Shown here: positions 1-6,996 of the stretch, in pieces
Numbering within the stretch: position 1 is the first letter of the stretch
Layout of the letters: each line of letters begins with the position of its first letter
Assembly (NCBI GenBank): GCA_036403035.1
Contig: DASWRT010000333.1
Coordinates: forward strand, 1-7,761
Length of the DNA stretch: 7,761 bases
Origin: DASWRT01 sp036403035
GTDB taxonomy: Bacteria; Pseudomonadota; Alphaproteobacteria; ATCC43930; CGMCC-115725
Direction: 5' to 3'
The notes under the pieces: model-generated
Told to the model about the DNA's origin: nothing
Database searches by the model: none
What the model saw: only the letters and a program-made list of their open reading frames with translations
Made by a program: the position numbers and the translations under genes

Positions 1-29
1 TCGACCGGCTGATGGCGCCGCTGCGATGA
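1..29 (+). CDS. 3' end of upstream gene, probably MoxR-family AAA+ ATPase (partial)
   Basis: Reading from base 3, the frame gives DRLMAPLR and a TGA stop at 27-29; everything upstream lies outside the window. The peptide is too short to identify on its own. The call rests on context: DUF58 genes in alphaproteobacteria usually follow directly after a gene for a MoxR-type ATPase, and a short amphipathic tail ending in basic residues would suit such a protein. MoxR ATPases are cytoplasmic AAA+ chaperone-like proteins thought to act on, or with, vWA-domain partners encoded next to them. The stop codon overlaps an ATG at 26-28 (ATGA), a typical operon junction, although that ATG does not lead into the DUF58 frame. 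Confidence 0.5.
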
Positions 30-49
30 GCGTCCGGCGCAGCGATGCC

Positions 50-153
50 CTCCACCCCAACCCTTCCCCGCAAGGGGGAAGGGAGCAATATGATGTTTTT
101 TCGCGCCACCAAGTCTCCTCCCCCTTGACGGGGAAGGGTCGGGGTGGGGGTGG
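50..153. repeat. Intergenic palindromic repeat element (REP/MITE-like)
   Basis: Two arms face each other as imperfect inverted repeats: about 50-85 and about 115-153. Both contain the core ACCCTTCCCCG followed by CAAGGGGG, directly on the left arm and as its reverse complement on the right. They are separated by about 30 bases that include a T-run and are less GC-rich. The left arm is itself a small hairpin: CCCTTCCCC at 61-69 pairs perfectly with GGGGAAGGG at 75-83. The right arm is a weaker version of the same hairpin. GC-rich palindromes of this kind are common dispersed intergenic repeats in alphaproteobacteria. No coding capacity for its own movement is seen. It sits between the MoxR-like stop and the DUF58 start, so it is transcribed with the operon and could affect RNA processing or readthrough. 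Confidence 0.75.
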
Positions 154-183
154 ACACGCCGCGCTTACCAATAGTCCCTGATC

Positions 184-1071
184 ATGCCTCCCGCTCCAGC
201 CGCGGCCACCTTGCAGCATCGCGCCGAGCAGATCGCCGGTCGGCTGCCGCCGCTGCTCGTCGCGGCGGAGCGCGTCGCGGCGACCATCGCGCAGGGCGTG
301 CACGGACGGCGGCGGGTCGGCCAGGGCGAGACGTTCTGGCAGTTCCGCCAATACGAGCCCGGCGATTCCGCGCAGCGCATCGACTGGCGCGAGAGCGCCA
401 AGTCCGAGCGGCTGTTCGTCCGCGAGACCGAATGGGAAGCGGCGCAGAGCGTCTGGCTGTGGCGCGACGCCTCGCCATCGATGGCGTACGCGTCCGATCC
501 GGCGCTCGGCACCAAGCAGGCGCGGGCCGAGCTGCTGCTGGTGGCGCTGGCGGCGCTGCTGGTGCGCGGCGGCGAGCGGATCGCGCTGCTGGAAGGCGGG
601 CTGCCGCCGGCGAGCGGACGCGTCGCGCTCAACCGTCTCGCGCTGCTCGTCGAGCGAGGCGGCGCAGGCGCCGGGAGCCTGCCGGCGTTCGACACGCTGC
701 CGCGGCACGGGCAGCTCGTGCTGTTCGGCGACTTCCTGTCGCCGCTGCCGGAGGTTCATCGCGCGCTCGCCCGTTTCGCCGGCCTCGGCGTGCACGGGCA
801 TCTGGTGCAGATCCTCGACCCGGCCGAGGAGACGTTGCCCTTCGAAGGACGTATCCGCTTCGAAGGGATGGAAGAGGACGATACGATGCTGATCAGCCGC
901 GTCGAGACGGTGCGCGACCAGTATGTCGAGCGGCTGACCGCGCATCGCGACGGGCTGGCGGCGCTCGCGCGGGGCTTCGGCTGGAGCTTCGCGACGCACC
1001 GCACCGACCGGCCGCCGCATACGGCGCTCCTCGCGCTCTACGCCGTGCTCGGCGGGCTGAAAGGCCGGTAG
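184..1071 (+). CDS. DUF58 domain-containing protein (vWA-like MoxR partner)
   Basis: This 295-residue protein has the hallmarks of the DUF58 family. Around residues 57-73 lies the family signature Y-x-P-G-D followed by R-I-D-W and S-A-K. Residues 95-99 (DASPS) form a D-x-S-x-S metal-ion-dependent adhesion site (MIDAS) of a vWA-like fold, and a second acidic strand end, LFGDF, lies near 180-184. No membrane segment or signal peptide is visible, so it should be cytoplasmic. DUF58 proteins are usually encoded beside MoxR ATPases and are thought to serve as their vWA-type adaptor or substrate; the reaction is unknown. The start at 184 fits the length of relatives, but it has no Shine-Dalgarno sequence and lies just 3' of the repeat element, so initiation may depend on coupling. 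The next gene follows 4 bases after the stop. Confidence 0.9.
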   Translation: MPPAPAAATLQHRAEQIAGRLPPLLVAAERVAATIAQGVHGRRRVGQGETFWQFRQYEPGDSAQRIDWRESAKSERLFVRETEWEAAQSVWLWRDASPSMAYASDPALGTKQARAELLLVALAALLVRGGERIALLEGGLPPASGRVALNRLALLVERGGAGAGSLPAFDTLPRHGQLVLFGDFLSPLPEVHRALARFAGLGVHGHLVQILDPAEETLPFEGRIRFEGMEEDDTMLISRVETVRDQYVERLTAHRDGLAALARGFGWSFATHRTDRPPHTALLALYAVLGGLKGR

Positions 1072-1075
1072 CGCG

Positions 1076-3844
1076 ATGCTGTCGCTGGGCTCGCTCGCCT
1101 TCGCGTCGCCCTGGCTGCTGCTCGGACTGGGCGCGCTGCCGATCCTGTGGTGGCTGCTGCGGGTCACGCCCCCAGCGCCGCGCCGCATGCCCTTCCCCGC
1201 GATCCGCCTGCTGCTCGGCCTGCAGCCGCGCGAGGAGACCGCAGCGCATACGCCGCTCTGGCTGATCCTGCTGCGCATGGCGCTGGCGGCAGCGATCATA
1301 TTCGCCCTCGCCCACCCGCTGCTCAATCCGAGCCGCCAGCTCGCGGCGGGCAGCGGACCGCTCCTCCTCGTCGTCGACGACGGCTGGGCGGCGGCACGGC
1401 ACTGGACCGAGCGCCAGACCACGATGGCCCAGCTCATCGACCGCGCCGACCGCGAGAAGCGGCAGGTCGTGCTGGTCGGCACGGCGCCGCTGCCGGGCGA
1501 CGAGGCGGCGCGGCCGCTCCAGCCGATGCGCGCCGCCGACGCGCGGATCGCCGCCGAGACGCTGACGCCGCGGCCTTGGCCGGTCGACCGCCGCGCCGCG
1601 CTCGGCCGCATCGAGGCGATGACGCCGGCCCCCGCCGGCGCGAGCGTCGTCTGGCTGTCCGACGGCATCGACCAGGGCGGCAGCAGCAGCAGCGGCGCGG
1701 CGGAGATCGCGGAGCGGCTGCAACGGCTTGCCGGCGGCGCCGGCGTCCGTGTGCTGACCGACGACGGCGACGACCTTGCCCGCCTGCTTGCCCCGGCGGA
1801 GCGCGAGAGCACCGACCTCGCCGTCTCGGTCCGCCGCGCCGACGCGGCGCGCGAGACGCAGCTCTTCGTCCGCGCCACCGCCGACGACGGGCGGCTTCTC
1901 GCCCGCGAGCCGCTGCACTTCGGCGCCGGGACGCAGGTCGCCGACATCCGGCTGCCGATGCCGAGCGAACTGCGCAACCACGCGGCCCGTATCGAGATCG
2001 AGGGCGAGGCGTCGGCGGGCGCCGTGATGCTGCTCGACGAGCGCTGGCGGCGGCGGCCCGTCGGCATCGTCACCTCCCGCACCGGCCAGCCGGCGCAGCC
2101 GCTGCTGAGCGACATCTACTACCTCGACCGCGCCCTTGCGCCGTTCAGCGAGGTTCGCCACGGCACCGTCGAGGACCTGCTGCGCCGCGAGACGGCGGTG
2201 CTGATCCTTCCCGATTCCGGACCGGGCGGCCGCGCCGAGCATGATGCGATCGTCAAATGGATGGAGGCCGGCGGCGTCGTGGTCCGCTTCGCCGGCCCGG
2301 CGATGGCGGAGAGCAGCGACGACCTGCTGCCGGTCCGGCTGCGCCGCGGCGGACGGACGATCGGCGGCGCGCTCTCCTGGGAGCGGCCTGCCCGCCTCGC
2401 GCCGTTCGCGGCGGAAAGCCCGTTCAACGGCCTCGCCGTGCCGGACGACGTCACCGTGTCGCGGCAAGTGCTCGCCGAGCCGACGCTCGACCTCGGCGGC
2501 AAGACCTGGGCGCGGCTGACCGACGGGACGCCGCTCGTCACCGGCGAGAAGCGCGGCGACGGCTGGCTCGCCCTGATCCACACCACCGCCGGTCCGGCAT
2601 GGTCGAACCTGTCGATCTCGGGGCTTTTCGTCGAGATGCTGCGGCGCGTCGTCGGCATGAGCCAGGGCGTCGCCGGGGCCGCCGAGGCGGCGCTGCCGCC
2701 GGTCGAGACGCTAGACGGGTTCGGCAGGCTGCAACACGCCCCCGGCACGGCGCGGCCGATCGCCGCCGGTGCGCTCGCCGGCACGGTCGCCGGCCCGGCG
2801 ACGCCGCCCGGCTTCTACGGGACGCCGGACGCGCGGCGCGCGCTCAACCTCGCGAGCGCGGTCAAGGATCTCGCGCCGATCGGCACGCTCCCCGCGGGCG
2901 TCGCGCGCGAGGGCTACGCCCGCGGCGCCGAGATCGACATGCAGCCGTGGCTGCTCGCGGCGGCGCTGCTCGTCGCACTGGCCGACCTCGTGATCGCGTA
3001 TGCGTTGCGCGGCCTGCTTTCGGTCCGGCGACGGCGGCGGCCGGGCAGCGGCGGAGCGGCGACGGCAGCCGGCGTCGCGCTTGCCGCCGCGCTGCTCGGA
3101 AGCGGCGCCGCGCACGCGGCGGAGGGCGACGACGCGTTCGCGGTCCAGGCGACCAGCGAGATGCACCTCGCCTACGTGCGAACCGGCATCCCGCAAATCG
3201 ACGACGAGAGCCGCGCCGGTCTGAGCGGCCTTACCGCGGTGCTCAACCGGCGCACGGCGGTCGATGCCGCCGACCCGATGGAAGTCGATGTCGAGCAAGA
3301 CGAGCTGATCTTCTTCCCGTTGCTCTACTGGCCGATCGCGACGGGACAGCCGCCGCTGTCGCCCGCGGCGGCCGAACGCGTCAACCGCTATCTCGCGACC
3401 GGCGGCACGATCCTGTTCGACACGCGCGACCAGTCGGACGGCGGAGTGGGCAGCGCCGGCGGGTCGGAACGGCTGCGACAGCTCCTCGGCGGAGTCAAGG
3501 TGCCGCCGCTGGCGCCGGTCACGCCCGACCACGTGCTGACCAAGTCGTTCTACCTGCTCCAGGAGTTCCCCGGACGCTGGAGCGGCGGCACGATCTGGGT
3601 CGAGCCGGTCGAGGACCGGGTCAACGACGGCGTCTCGACGGTGATCGTCGGCGGCAACGACTGGGCCGGCGCCTGGGCGACCGACGCGCAGGGCCGGCCG
3701 GCCAACGCGGTGGTGCCGGGCGGCGAGCCGCAGCGCGAGATGGCCTACCGCTTCGGCGTCAATCTCGTGATGTACTGCCTCACCGGCAACTACAAGACCG
3801 ATCAGGTCCACGTGCCGGCGATCCTCGAACGGCTCGGACAATGA
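1076..3844 (+). CDS. BatA-like / DUF4159 domain membrane protein
   Basis: This 922-residue protein begins with a BatA-type N-terminal module: membrane helices at about 9-29 and 60-83 flank a short basic loop. A vWA-like segment follows at about 95-235, but its metal site is degenerate (D101-x-G-x-A instead of D-x-S-x-S). Residues about 328-525 look like a class I glutamine amidotransferase-type fold without its catalytic cysteine. A third helix at about 624-645, an arginine-rich loop (RRRRR near 651-655) and a hydrophobic stretch ending in AHA at 679-681 come next. The C-terminal 230 residues match DUF4159, including FFPLLYWP near 746-753 and GGTILFDTRD near 776-785. The basic loop argues for a periplasmic vWA region, a cytoplasmic hairpin and a periplasmic DUF4159 domain. 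The fused architecture is common in alphaproteobacteria. The function is unknown and is probably linked to the MoxR/DUF58 pair. Confidence 0.88.
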   Translation: MLSLGSLAFASPWLLLGLGALPILWWLLRVTPPAPRRMPFPAIRLLLGLQPREETAAHTPLWLILLRMALAAAIIFALAHPLLNPSRQLAAGSGPLLLVVDDGWAAARHWTERQTTMAQLIDRADREKRQVVLVGTAPLPGDEAARPLQPMRAADARIAAETLTPRPWPVDRRAALGRIEAMTPAPAGASVVWLSDGIDQGGSSSSGAAEIAERLQRLAGGAGVRVLTDDGDDLARLLAPAERESTDLAVSVRRADAARETQLFVRATADDGRLLAREPLHFGAGTQVADIRLPMPSELRNHAARIEIEGEASAGAVMLLDERWRRRPVGIVTSRTGQPAQPLLSDIYYLDRALAPFSEVRHGTVEDLLRRETAVLILPDSGPGGRAEHDAIVKWMEAGGVVVRFAGPAMAESSDDLLPVRLRRGGRTIGGALSWERPARLAPFAAESPFNGLAVPDDVTVSRQVLAEPTLDLGGKTWARLTDGTPLVTGEKRGDGWLALIHTTAGPAWSNLSISGLFVEMLRRVVGMSQGVAGAAEAALPPVETLDGFGRLQHAPGTARPIAAGALAGTVAGPATPPGFYGTPDARRALNLASAVKDLAPIGTLPAGVAREGYARGAEIDMQPWLLAAALLVALADLVIAYALRGLLSVRRRRRPGSGGAATAAGVALAAALLGSGAAHAAEGDDAFAVQATSEMHLAYVRTGIPQIDDESRAGLSGLTAVLNRRTAVDAADPMEVDVEQDELIFFPLLYWPIATGQPPLSPAAAERVNRYLATGGTILFDTRDQSDGGVGSAGGSERLRQLLGGVKVPPLAPVTPDHVLTKSFYLLQEFPGRWSGGTIWVEPVEDRVNDGVSTVIVGGNDWAGAWATDAQGRPANAVVPGGEPQREMAYRFGVNLVMYCLTGNYKTDQVHVPAILERLGQ

Positions 3845-3873
3845 GCGGGGCAGCGGAGAGCAGCCGGCGATGA
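3841..3873 (+). other. Possible ten-codon coupling minicistron
   Basis: ATG at 3841 overlaps the stop of the DUF4159 gene as ATGA (3841-3844). It opens a frame of ten codons, MSGAAESSRR, whose TGA stop at 3871-3873 overlaps the first ATG of the next gene as a second ATGA (3870-3873). This could carry ribosomes across the 25-base gap and couple translation of the two large membrane proteins. No distinct Shine-Dalgarno sequence belongs to it. In GC-rich DNA such an arrangement can arise by chance, so it is reported as a possible regulatory feature and not as a protein gene. Confidence 0.25.
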
Positions 3874-5960
3874 TGGGAACGGCCTACAATCTCGCTTTCG
3901 CGCCGCTCCTGCCGTGGTGGGCGGTGATCGCACTCGCCGTCCTAGCGCTGCCGGTCCTCGCGTTCGGGTTGTGGCGCCGCGCCCGCGGCGTCGCATGGCG
4001 CATGCTCGCCGTCGCCGTGCTGCTGCTGATCCTCGCCGACCCCTCGCTCGTCGAGGAGCAGCGCGATCCGCAGCGCGACGTCGCGGTCGTCGTCGTCGAC
4101 AACTCGGCGAGCCAGCGCATCGGCGAGCGGAGCGCCGCCACCGAGGCCGCCCTCGCCCACCTCCAGGAGAAGCTCGCGGCGCAGAAGGACCTCGACGTCC
4201 GCGTCGTGCGCGCCGGCAAGCCGGACGCGGGCGCCGCCCCGGCCGATACCGGCACGCAGCTCTTCAGCGCGCTCAACCGCGCGGTCGCCGACGTGCCGCG
4301 GCAGCGGCTTGCCGGCGTCGCGATGATCACGGACGGACAGGTCCACGACGTGCCGGAGGGCGACGCCGCGAACATCGGCGCGCCGCTGCACGTGCTGCTC
4401 TCGGGCAAGCCCGGCGAGGCCGACCGGCGGCTCACGGTGCAGCAGGCGCCGTCCTTCGGGCTCGTCGGCAAGGAGCTGAAGCTGACCGTGCGGATCGACG
4501 ACCTGCCGGGCCCGGCGACGCCGGGCGGACGGGCTCGACTCACGATCCGCAAGGACGGCGGCTCGCCGACGCAGACCCTGGTGCCGATCGGCCAGGACGT
4601 GCCGGTGTCGATCACGGTCGATCATGGCGGGCCGAACGTCGTCGAACTGGAGGCGGAGGCCGGGTCGCAGGAGCTGACGCTCGACAACAACCGCGCGGCG
4701 CTCGTCGTGCACGGCGTCCGCGACCGGCTGAAGGTGCTGCTCGTCTCGGGCGAGCCGCACCCCGGCGAGCGCACGTGGCGCAATATCCTGAAGGCCGATC
4801 CCTCGGTCGACCTCGTCCATTTCACCATCCTGCGGCCGCCGGAGAAGCAGGACGGCACGCCGATCCGCGAGCTGTCGCTGATCGCGTTCCCGATCCGCGA
4901 GCTGTTCGACGTCAAGCTCGACGAGTTCGACCTGATCATCTTCGACCGCTACCAGCGCCGCGGCGTGCTGCCCCAGGCCTATCTCGACAACGTCGCCCGC
5001 TACGTGCGGAAGGGCGGCGCGCTGCTGGAGGCGGCCGGGCCGAACTTCGGCACGCCGCTGAGCCTGTACCGCACGCCGCTGGGGCAGGTGCTCCCGGCCG
5101 AGCCGAGCGGACAGGTCTACGAGCAGGGTTTCAAGCCGCGCATCACCGATACCGGCGAGCGCCATCCCGTGACCGCCGAACTGCCCGGCGACGTGCCCGG
5201 CAAGGAGCCGCAATGGGGCCGGTGGTTCCGGCAGGTCGAGGCGCAGCCGCATCGCGGCGTGTCCGTAATGAGCGGCGTCGGCGACGAGCCGCTCCTCGTG
5301 CTCGACCGGATCGGCGAGGGCCGCGTCGCGCAGATCCTCTCGGACGACATGTGGCTGTGGACGCGCGGCTTCGAGGGCGGCGGGCCGCAGGCCGAGCTGC
5401 TGCGCCGGCTCGCCTACTGGCTGATGAAGGAGCCGGACCTTGAGGAGAACGATCTGCGCGGAACGGTCGAGGGCGACCAGCTGACCATCACGAAGCGCTC
5501 GCTGGAGCCGGACGACCGGCCGGTGCGCGTCACCGGGCCGGACGGGAAGATGCAGGAAGTGAAGCTGAAGCCCGAGGCCGGCGGGCGCAGCACCGCGACG
5601 CTGCCGGTTGCGGAGAGCGGCCTCTACCGCATCACCGACGGCACGCGGACCGCGCTTGCCGCCGCCGGCGCGCTGAACCCGATCGAGCTGTCCGACGTGC
5701 GCACGACGCCGGACAAGCTGGCGCCGGTGGCCGAGGCGACCGGCGGCGGCACGTTCTGGGTGGGGTCCGGCGGGCCGCTGCCGGACGTGCGCCGCGTCGG
5801 ACCGGACCGCAGCGCCAGCGGCCGCAACTGGCTCGGCTTCCGCGCCAACGGCGACTACGTCGTCACCGGCGTCCGCGACGTGCCGCTGCTCCCGGCGCTC
5901 GCCGCCCTGCTGCTGGCGCTGGGCACGCTGATCGTCGCGTGGCGGCGGGAGGGGCGGTAG
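3870..5960 (+). CDS. Membrane-anchored vWA-like and glutamine amidotransferase-like protein
   Basis: This 696-residue protein starts with two membrane helices (about 15-35 and 41-57) and ends with a third (about 671-690) and a short basic tail, placing most of the chain in the periplasm. The first soluble domain (about 68-180) is vWA-like with an intact metal site, DNSAS at 77-81, a threonine candidate at 127 or 129, and the strand-end motif TDG at 154-156. Residues about 185-280 look like a beta-rich linker. Residues about 286-500 resemble a class I glutamine amidotransferase-like domain, with FDLIIFDRY at 353-361 and GGALLEAAGP at 382-391, but I see no cysteine in the protein, so it is not an amidotransferase. 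ATG at 3870 has a plausible GGAG at 3855-3858; ATG at 3873 is equally possible. It is the last gene of the operon, conserved in position in alphaproteobacteria; its role is unknown. Confidence 0.85.
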   Translation: MMGTAYNLAFAPLLPWWAVIALAVLALPVLAFGLWRRARGVAWRMLAVAVLLLILADPSLVEEQRDPQRDVAVVVVDNSASQRIGERSAATEAALAHLQEKLAAQKDLDVRVVRAGKPDAGAAPADTGTQLFSALNRAVADVPRQRLAGVAMITDGQVHDVPEGDAANIGAPLHVLLSGKPGEADRRLTVQQAPSFGLVGKELKLTVRIDDLPGPATPGGRARLTIRKDGGSPTQTLVPIGQDVPVSITVDHGGPNVVELEAEAGSQELTLDNNRAALVVHGVRDRLKVLLVSGEPHPGERTWRNILKADPSVDLVHFTILRPPEKQDGTPIRELSLIAFPIRELFDVKLDEFDLIIFDRYQRRGVLPQAYLDNVARYVRKGGALLEAAGPNFGTPLSLYRTPLGQVLPAEPSGQVYEQGFKPRITDTGERHPVTAELPGDVPGKEPQWGRWFRQVEAQPHRGVSVMSGVGDEPLLVLDRIGEGRVAQILSDDMWLWTRGFEGGGPQAELLRRLAYWLMKEPDLEENDLRGTVEGDQLTITKRSLEPDDRPVRVTGPDGKMQEVKLKPEAGGRSTATLPVAESGLYRITDGTRTALAAAGALNPIELSDVRTTPDKLAPVAEATGGGTFWVGSGGPLPDVRRVGPDRSASGRNWLGFRANGDYVVTGVRDVPLLPALAALLLALGTLIVAWRREGR

Positions 5961-5981
5961 GGGCTTCCGGACCGTTTCTCT

Positions 5982-6749
5982 TCAACCGGTCGGTTCCGCG
6001 CCAGCTTCCTCGACCGCTCCCGCCGCGGTCTCTTCGCCGCCCGCCCTCGCCTGTCCGGTCGGACAGAGCGGCAGGATCGCGCAGCGCCCGCACGCCGGGT
6101 TGCGGAAGAAGCAGCAGCGCTGCCCGTGCAGCATCATCACCTCGTGGTTGTCGTAGATCTGCTGCGCGTCCCAGCCCGGCGGCAGCAGCGCCGCCAGCGC
6201 GCGGTGCGAGGGGCCGACCGGCATGTTCGCCGGGATCAGGCCGGTGCGGACGGCGACGCGGTGGTGATGGCTGTCGACTGGGAGCGCCGGCCGGCGCAGG
6301 CGGCTGAAGCTCAGCACCGCGGCGCTCGTCTTCGGCCCGACGCCGGGCAGTTCCTCAAGCCACGCCCGCGCCTCCTCGACCGGCATCTCGCCGAGGAAGT
6401 CCAGGGACAGGTCGCCGCCGCGTCGGGCGTCGATCGCCCGCAGGATCGCCTGGAGCCGCGGCGCCTTCTGTTCGGGCCACGTGACCGGCGCGATCGCGGC
6501 CTCGACCTCGGCGGCCGGCGCGTCGCGCACCGCCTCCCAGCGCGGGAAGCGGCGGCGCAGATCCTTGAAGGCACGGCTCGACTGGGCGTTGCGCGTGCGG
6601 TGCGACAGCAGCGATGAGACCAGCTCGCTCAGCGGGTCGAGCGTATGGAAATATGGGATCGGACAACGATAGACGGCGCAGAGGCGCCGGTGGATCGCCG
6701 CTGCCTTCGCTTCGAGCCCGCCGCCTCCGATCGTCCCGTCCGCCGCCAT
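5982..6749 (-). CDS. Endonuclease III family DNA glycosylase (HhH-GPD, iron-sulfur)
   Basis: This 255-residue protein belongs to the helix-hairpin-helix GPD superfamily of base-excision repair glycosylases, which remove damaged bases and can cut at the resulting abasic site. The hairpin motif LPGVGPKT lies at 134-141 and includes the catalytic lysine K140. The catalytic aspartate is D159 in VDSHHHRV. A C-x6-C-x2-C-x5-C cluster ligand set lies at C213, C220, C223 and C229. Length and order match endonuclease III, with an extra Gly/Ala/Glu-rich tail of about 25 residues. The region aligned with the E. coli LSAQATD motif reads LSHRTRN, so the helix-inserting glutamine is not conserved; this points to a divergent subfamily, and I do not assign nth. 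A GGAGG on the minus strand (6762-6766) precedes the ATG by 12 bases. It is convergent with the vWA operon. Confidence 0.88.
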   Translation of the reverse strand: MAADGTIGGGGLEAKAAAIHRRLCAVYRCPIPYFHTLDPLSELVSSLLSHRTRNAQSSRAFKDLRRRFPRWEAVRDAPAAEVEAAIAPVTWPEQKAPRLQAILRAIDARRGGDLSLDFLGEMPVEEARAWLEELPGVGPKTSAAVLSFSRLRRPALPVDSHHHRVAVRTGLIPANMPVGPSHRALAALLPPGWDAQQIYDNHEVMMLHGQRCCFFRNPACGRCAILPLCPTGQARAGGEETAAGAVEEAGAEPTG

Positions 6750-6852
6750 GACCGCCGCCTGCCTCCGCCCGCCGTACCGCCCTAATCAGCGGAAACGGCG
6801 GGCGACGGCGAAAGATTCCGTGAGCGGGGCCGCGCCAGCAGCGGCGGCGGCG
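6750..6852. other. GC-rich intergenic region upstream of the glycosylase gene
   Basis: No gene is supported here. On the minus strand this is the leader of the glycosylase gene, with a GGAGG complement at 6762-6766. A GCG trinucleotide run covers about 6841-6853. A weak 5-bp inverted repeat (CGGAA at 6790-6794, TTCCG at 6816-6820) with a 21-base loop is probably not meaningful. No clear promoter hexamers were found. Confidence 0.4.
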
Positions 6853-6954
6853 CTACTCGGCGGCGTCGGCCGGCAGCAGCACCGGACACGACCGGGCGAA
6901 GCGGAGGAAGCAGTCGAGCGCGCCGACGATGCTGGAGTGAACGGCCGCAACATG
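6853..6954 (-). pseudogene. 3' remnant of an unidentified high-GC gene
   Basis: On the minus strand one frame encodes 33 residues, starting HVAAVHSSIVGALDCFLRF and ending LLPADAAE, before a TAG (complement of 6853-6855). Its codon use looks real: about 30 of 33 third positions are G or C while only about half of the second positions are, the signature of coding DNA in this genome. No ATG, GTG or TTG start exists in this frame, which runs back to an in-frame stop near 7083 in DNA of different composition. The simplest reading is a gene whose 5' part was lost at a junction near 6945-6965. I do not recognise the family. It lies upstream of, and on the same strand as, the glycosylase gene, about 100 bases away. 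The alternative is that the bias is chance in a short GC-rich stretch. Confidence 0.45.
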
Positions 6955-6961
6955 GTATAAT
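6953..6961 (+). promoter_or_regulatory. Extended -10 promoter for the 7003-7698 gene
   Basis: The string TGGTATAAT gives a consensus -10 hexamer (TATAAT, 6956-6961) with the extended TG-N element directly in front. The -35 position (about 6933-6938, TGGAGT) matches poorly, which is usual when an extended -10 is present. Transcription would begin near 6968. The promoter lies where base composition falls, so it belongs to, or was created by, the low-GC segment. GTAT at 6955-6958 and ATAC at 6964-6967 form a small inverted repeat around it, too short to call an operator. Confidence 0.6.
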
Positions 6962-6966
6962 GCATA

Positions 6967-6996
6967 CTCCCGGCTGTGGGGGCTCTTGCCCGGGAG
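6967..6996 (+). promoter_or_regulatory. Leader hairpin that can cover the Shine-Dalgarno sequence
   Basis: CTCCCGG at 6967-6973 is perfectly complementary to CCGGGAG at 6990-6996, with a 16-base loop. The right half includes GGGAG of the ribosome binding site. The predicted transcript start is near 6968, so the pairing segment would lie at the very 5' end of the mRNA. A competing small stem, GGGC at 6980-6983 with GCCC at 6988-6991 around TCTT, overlaps its right half. Pairing by eye only; folding energy was not calculated. Confidence 0.35.

Noticed and set aside
1680..1696. Short AGC repeat encoding four serines in the DUF4159 protein
   Set aside because: Only four units, in frame in a flexible linker; no sign of a functional or variable repeat.
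893..5252. Very long open frames on the minus strand (for example 893-2581, 2711-3841 and 3942-5252) and in other plus frames (for example 2257-3873 and 3914-5443)
   Set aside because: They lie opposite or inside well-supported genes, are composed mostly of Arg, Ala and Gly, and show no domain motifs. In DNA this GC-rich, stop codons are rare, so such shadows are expected.
5967..5995. Possible terminator between the convergent genes (AACCG-GT-CGGTT at 5984-5995; GACCG and CGGTC nearby)
   Set aside because: The stems are only five base pairs, the T-rich stretch is interrupted and misplaced, and most of it lies inside the glycosylase coding sequence.
6748..6960. Plus-strand frame of 70 codons
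   Set aside because: Its third positions are much less GC-rich than those of the minus-strand frame in the same DNA, and its start overlaps the glycosylase start. It reads as a shadow of the minus-strand remnant.
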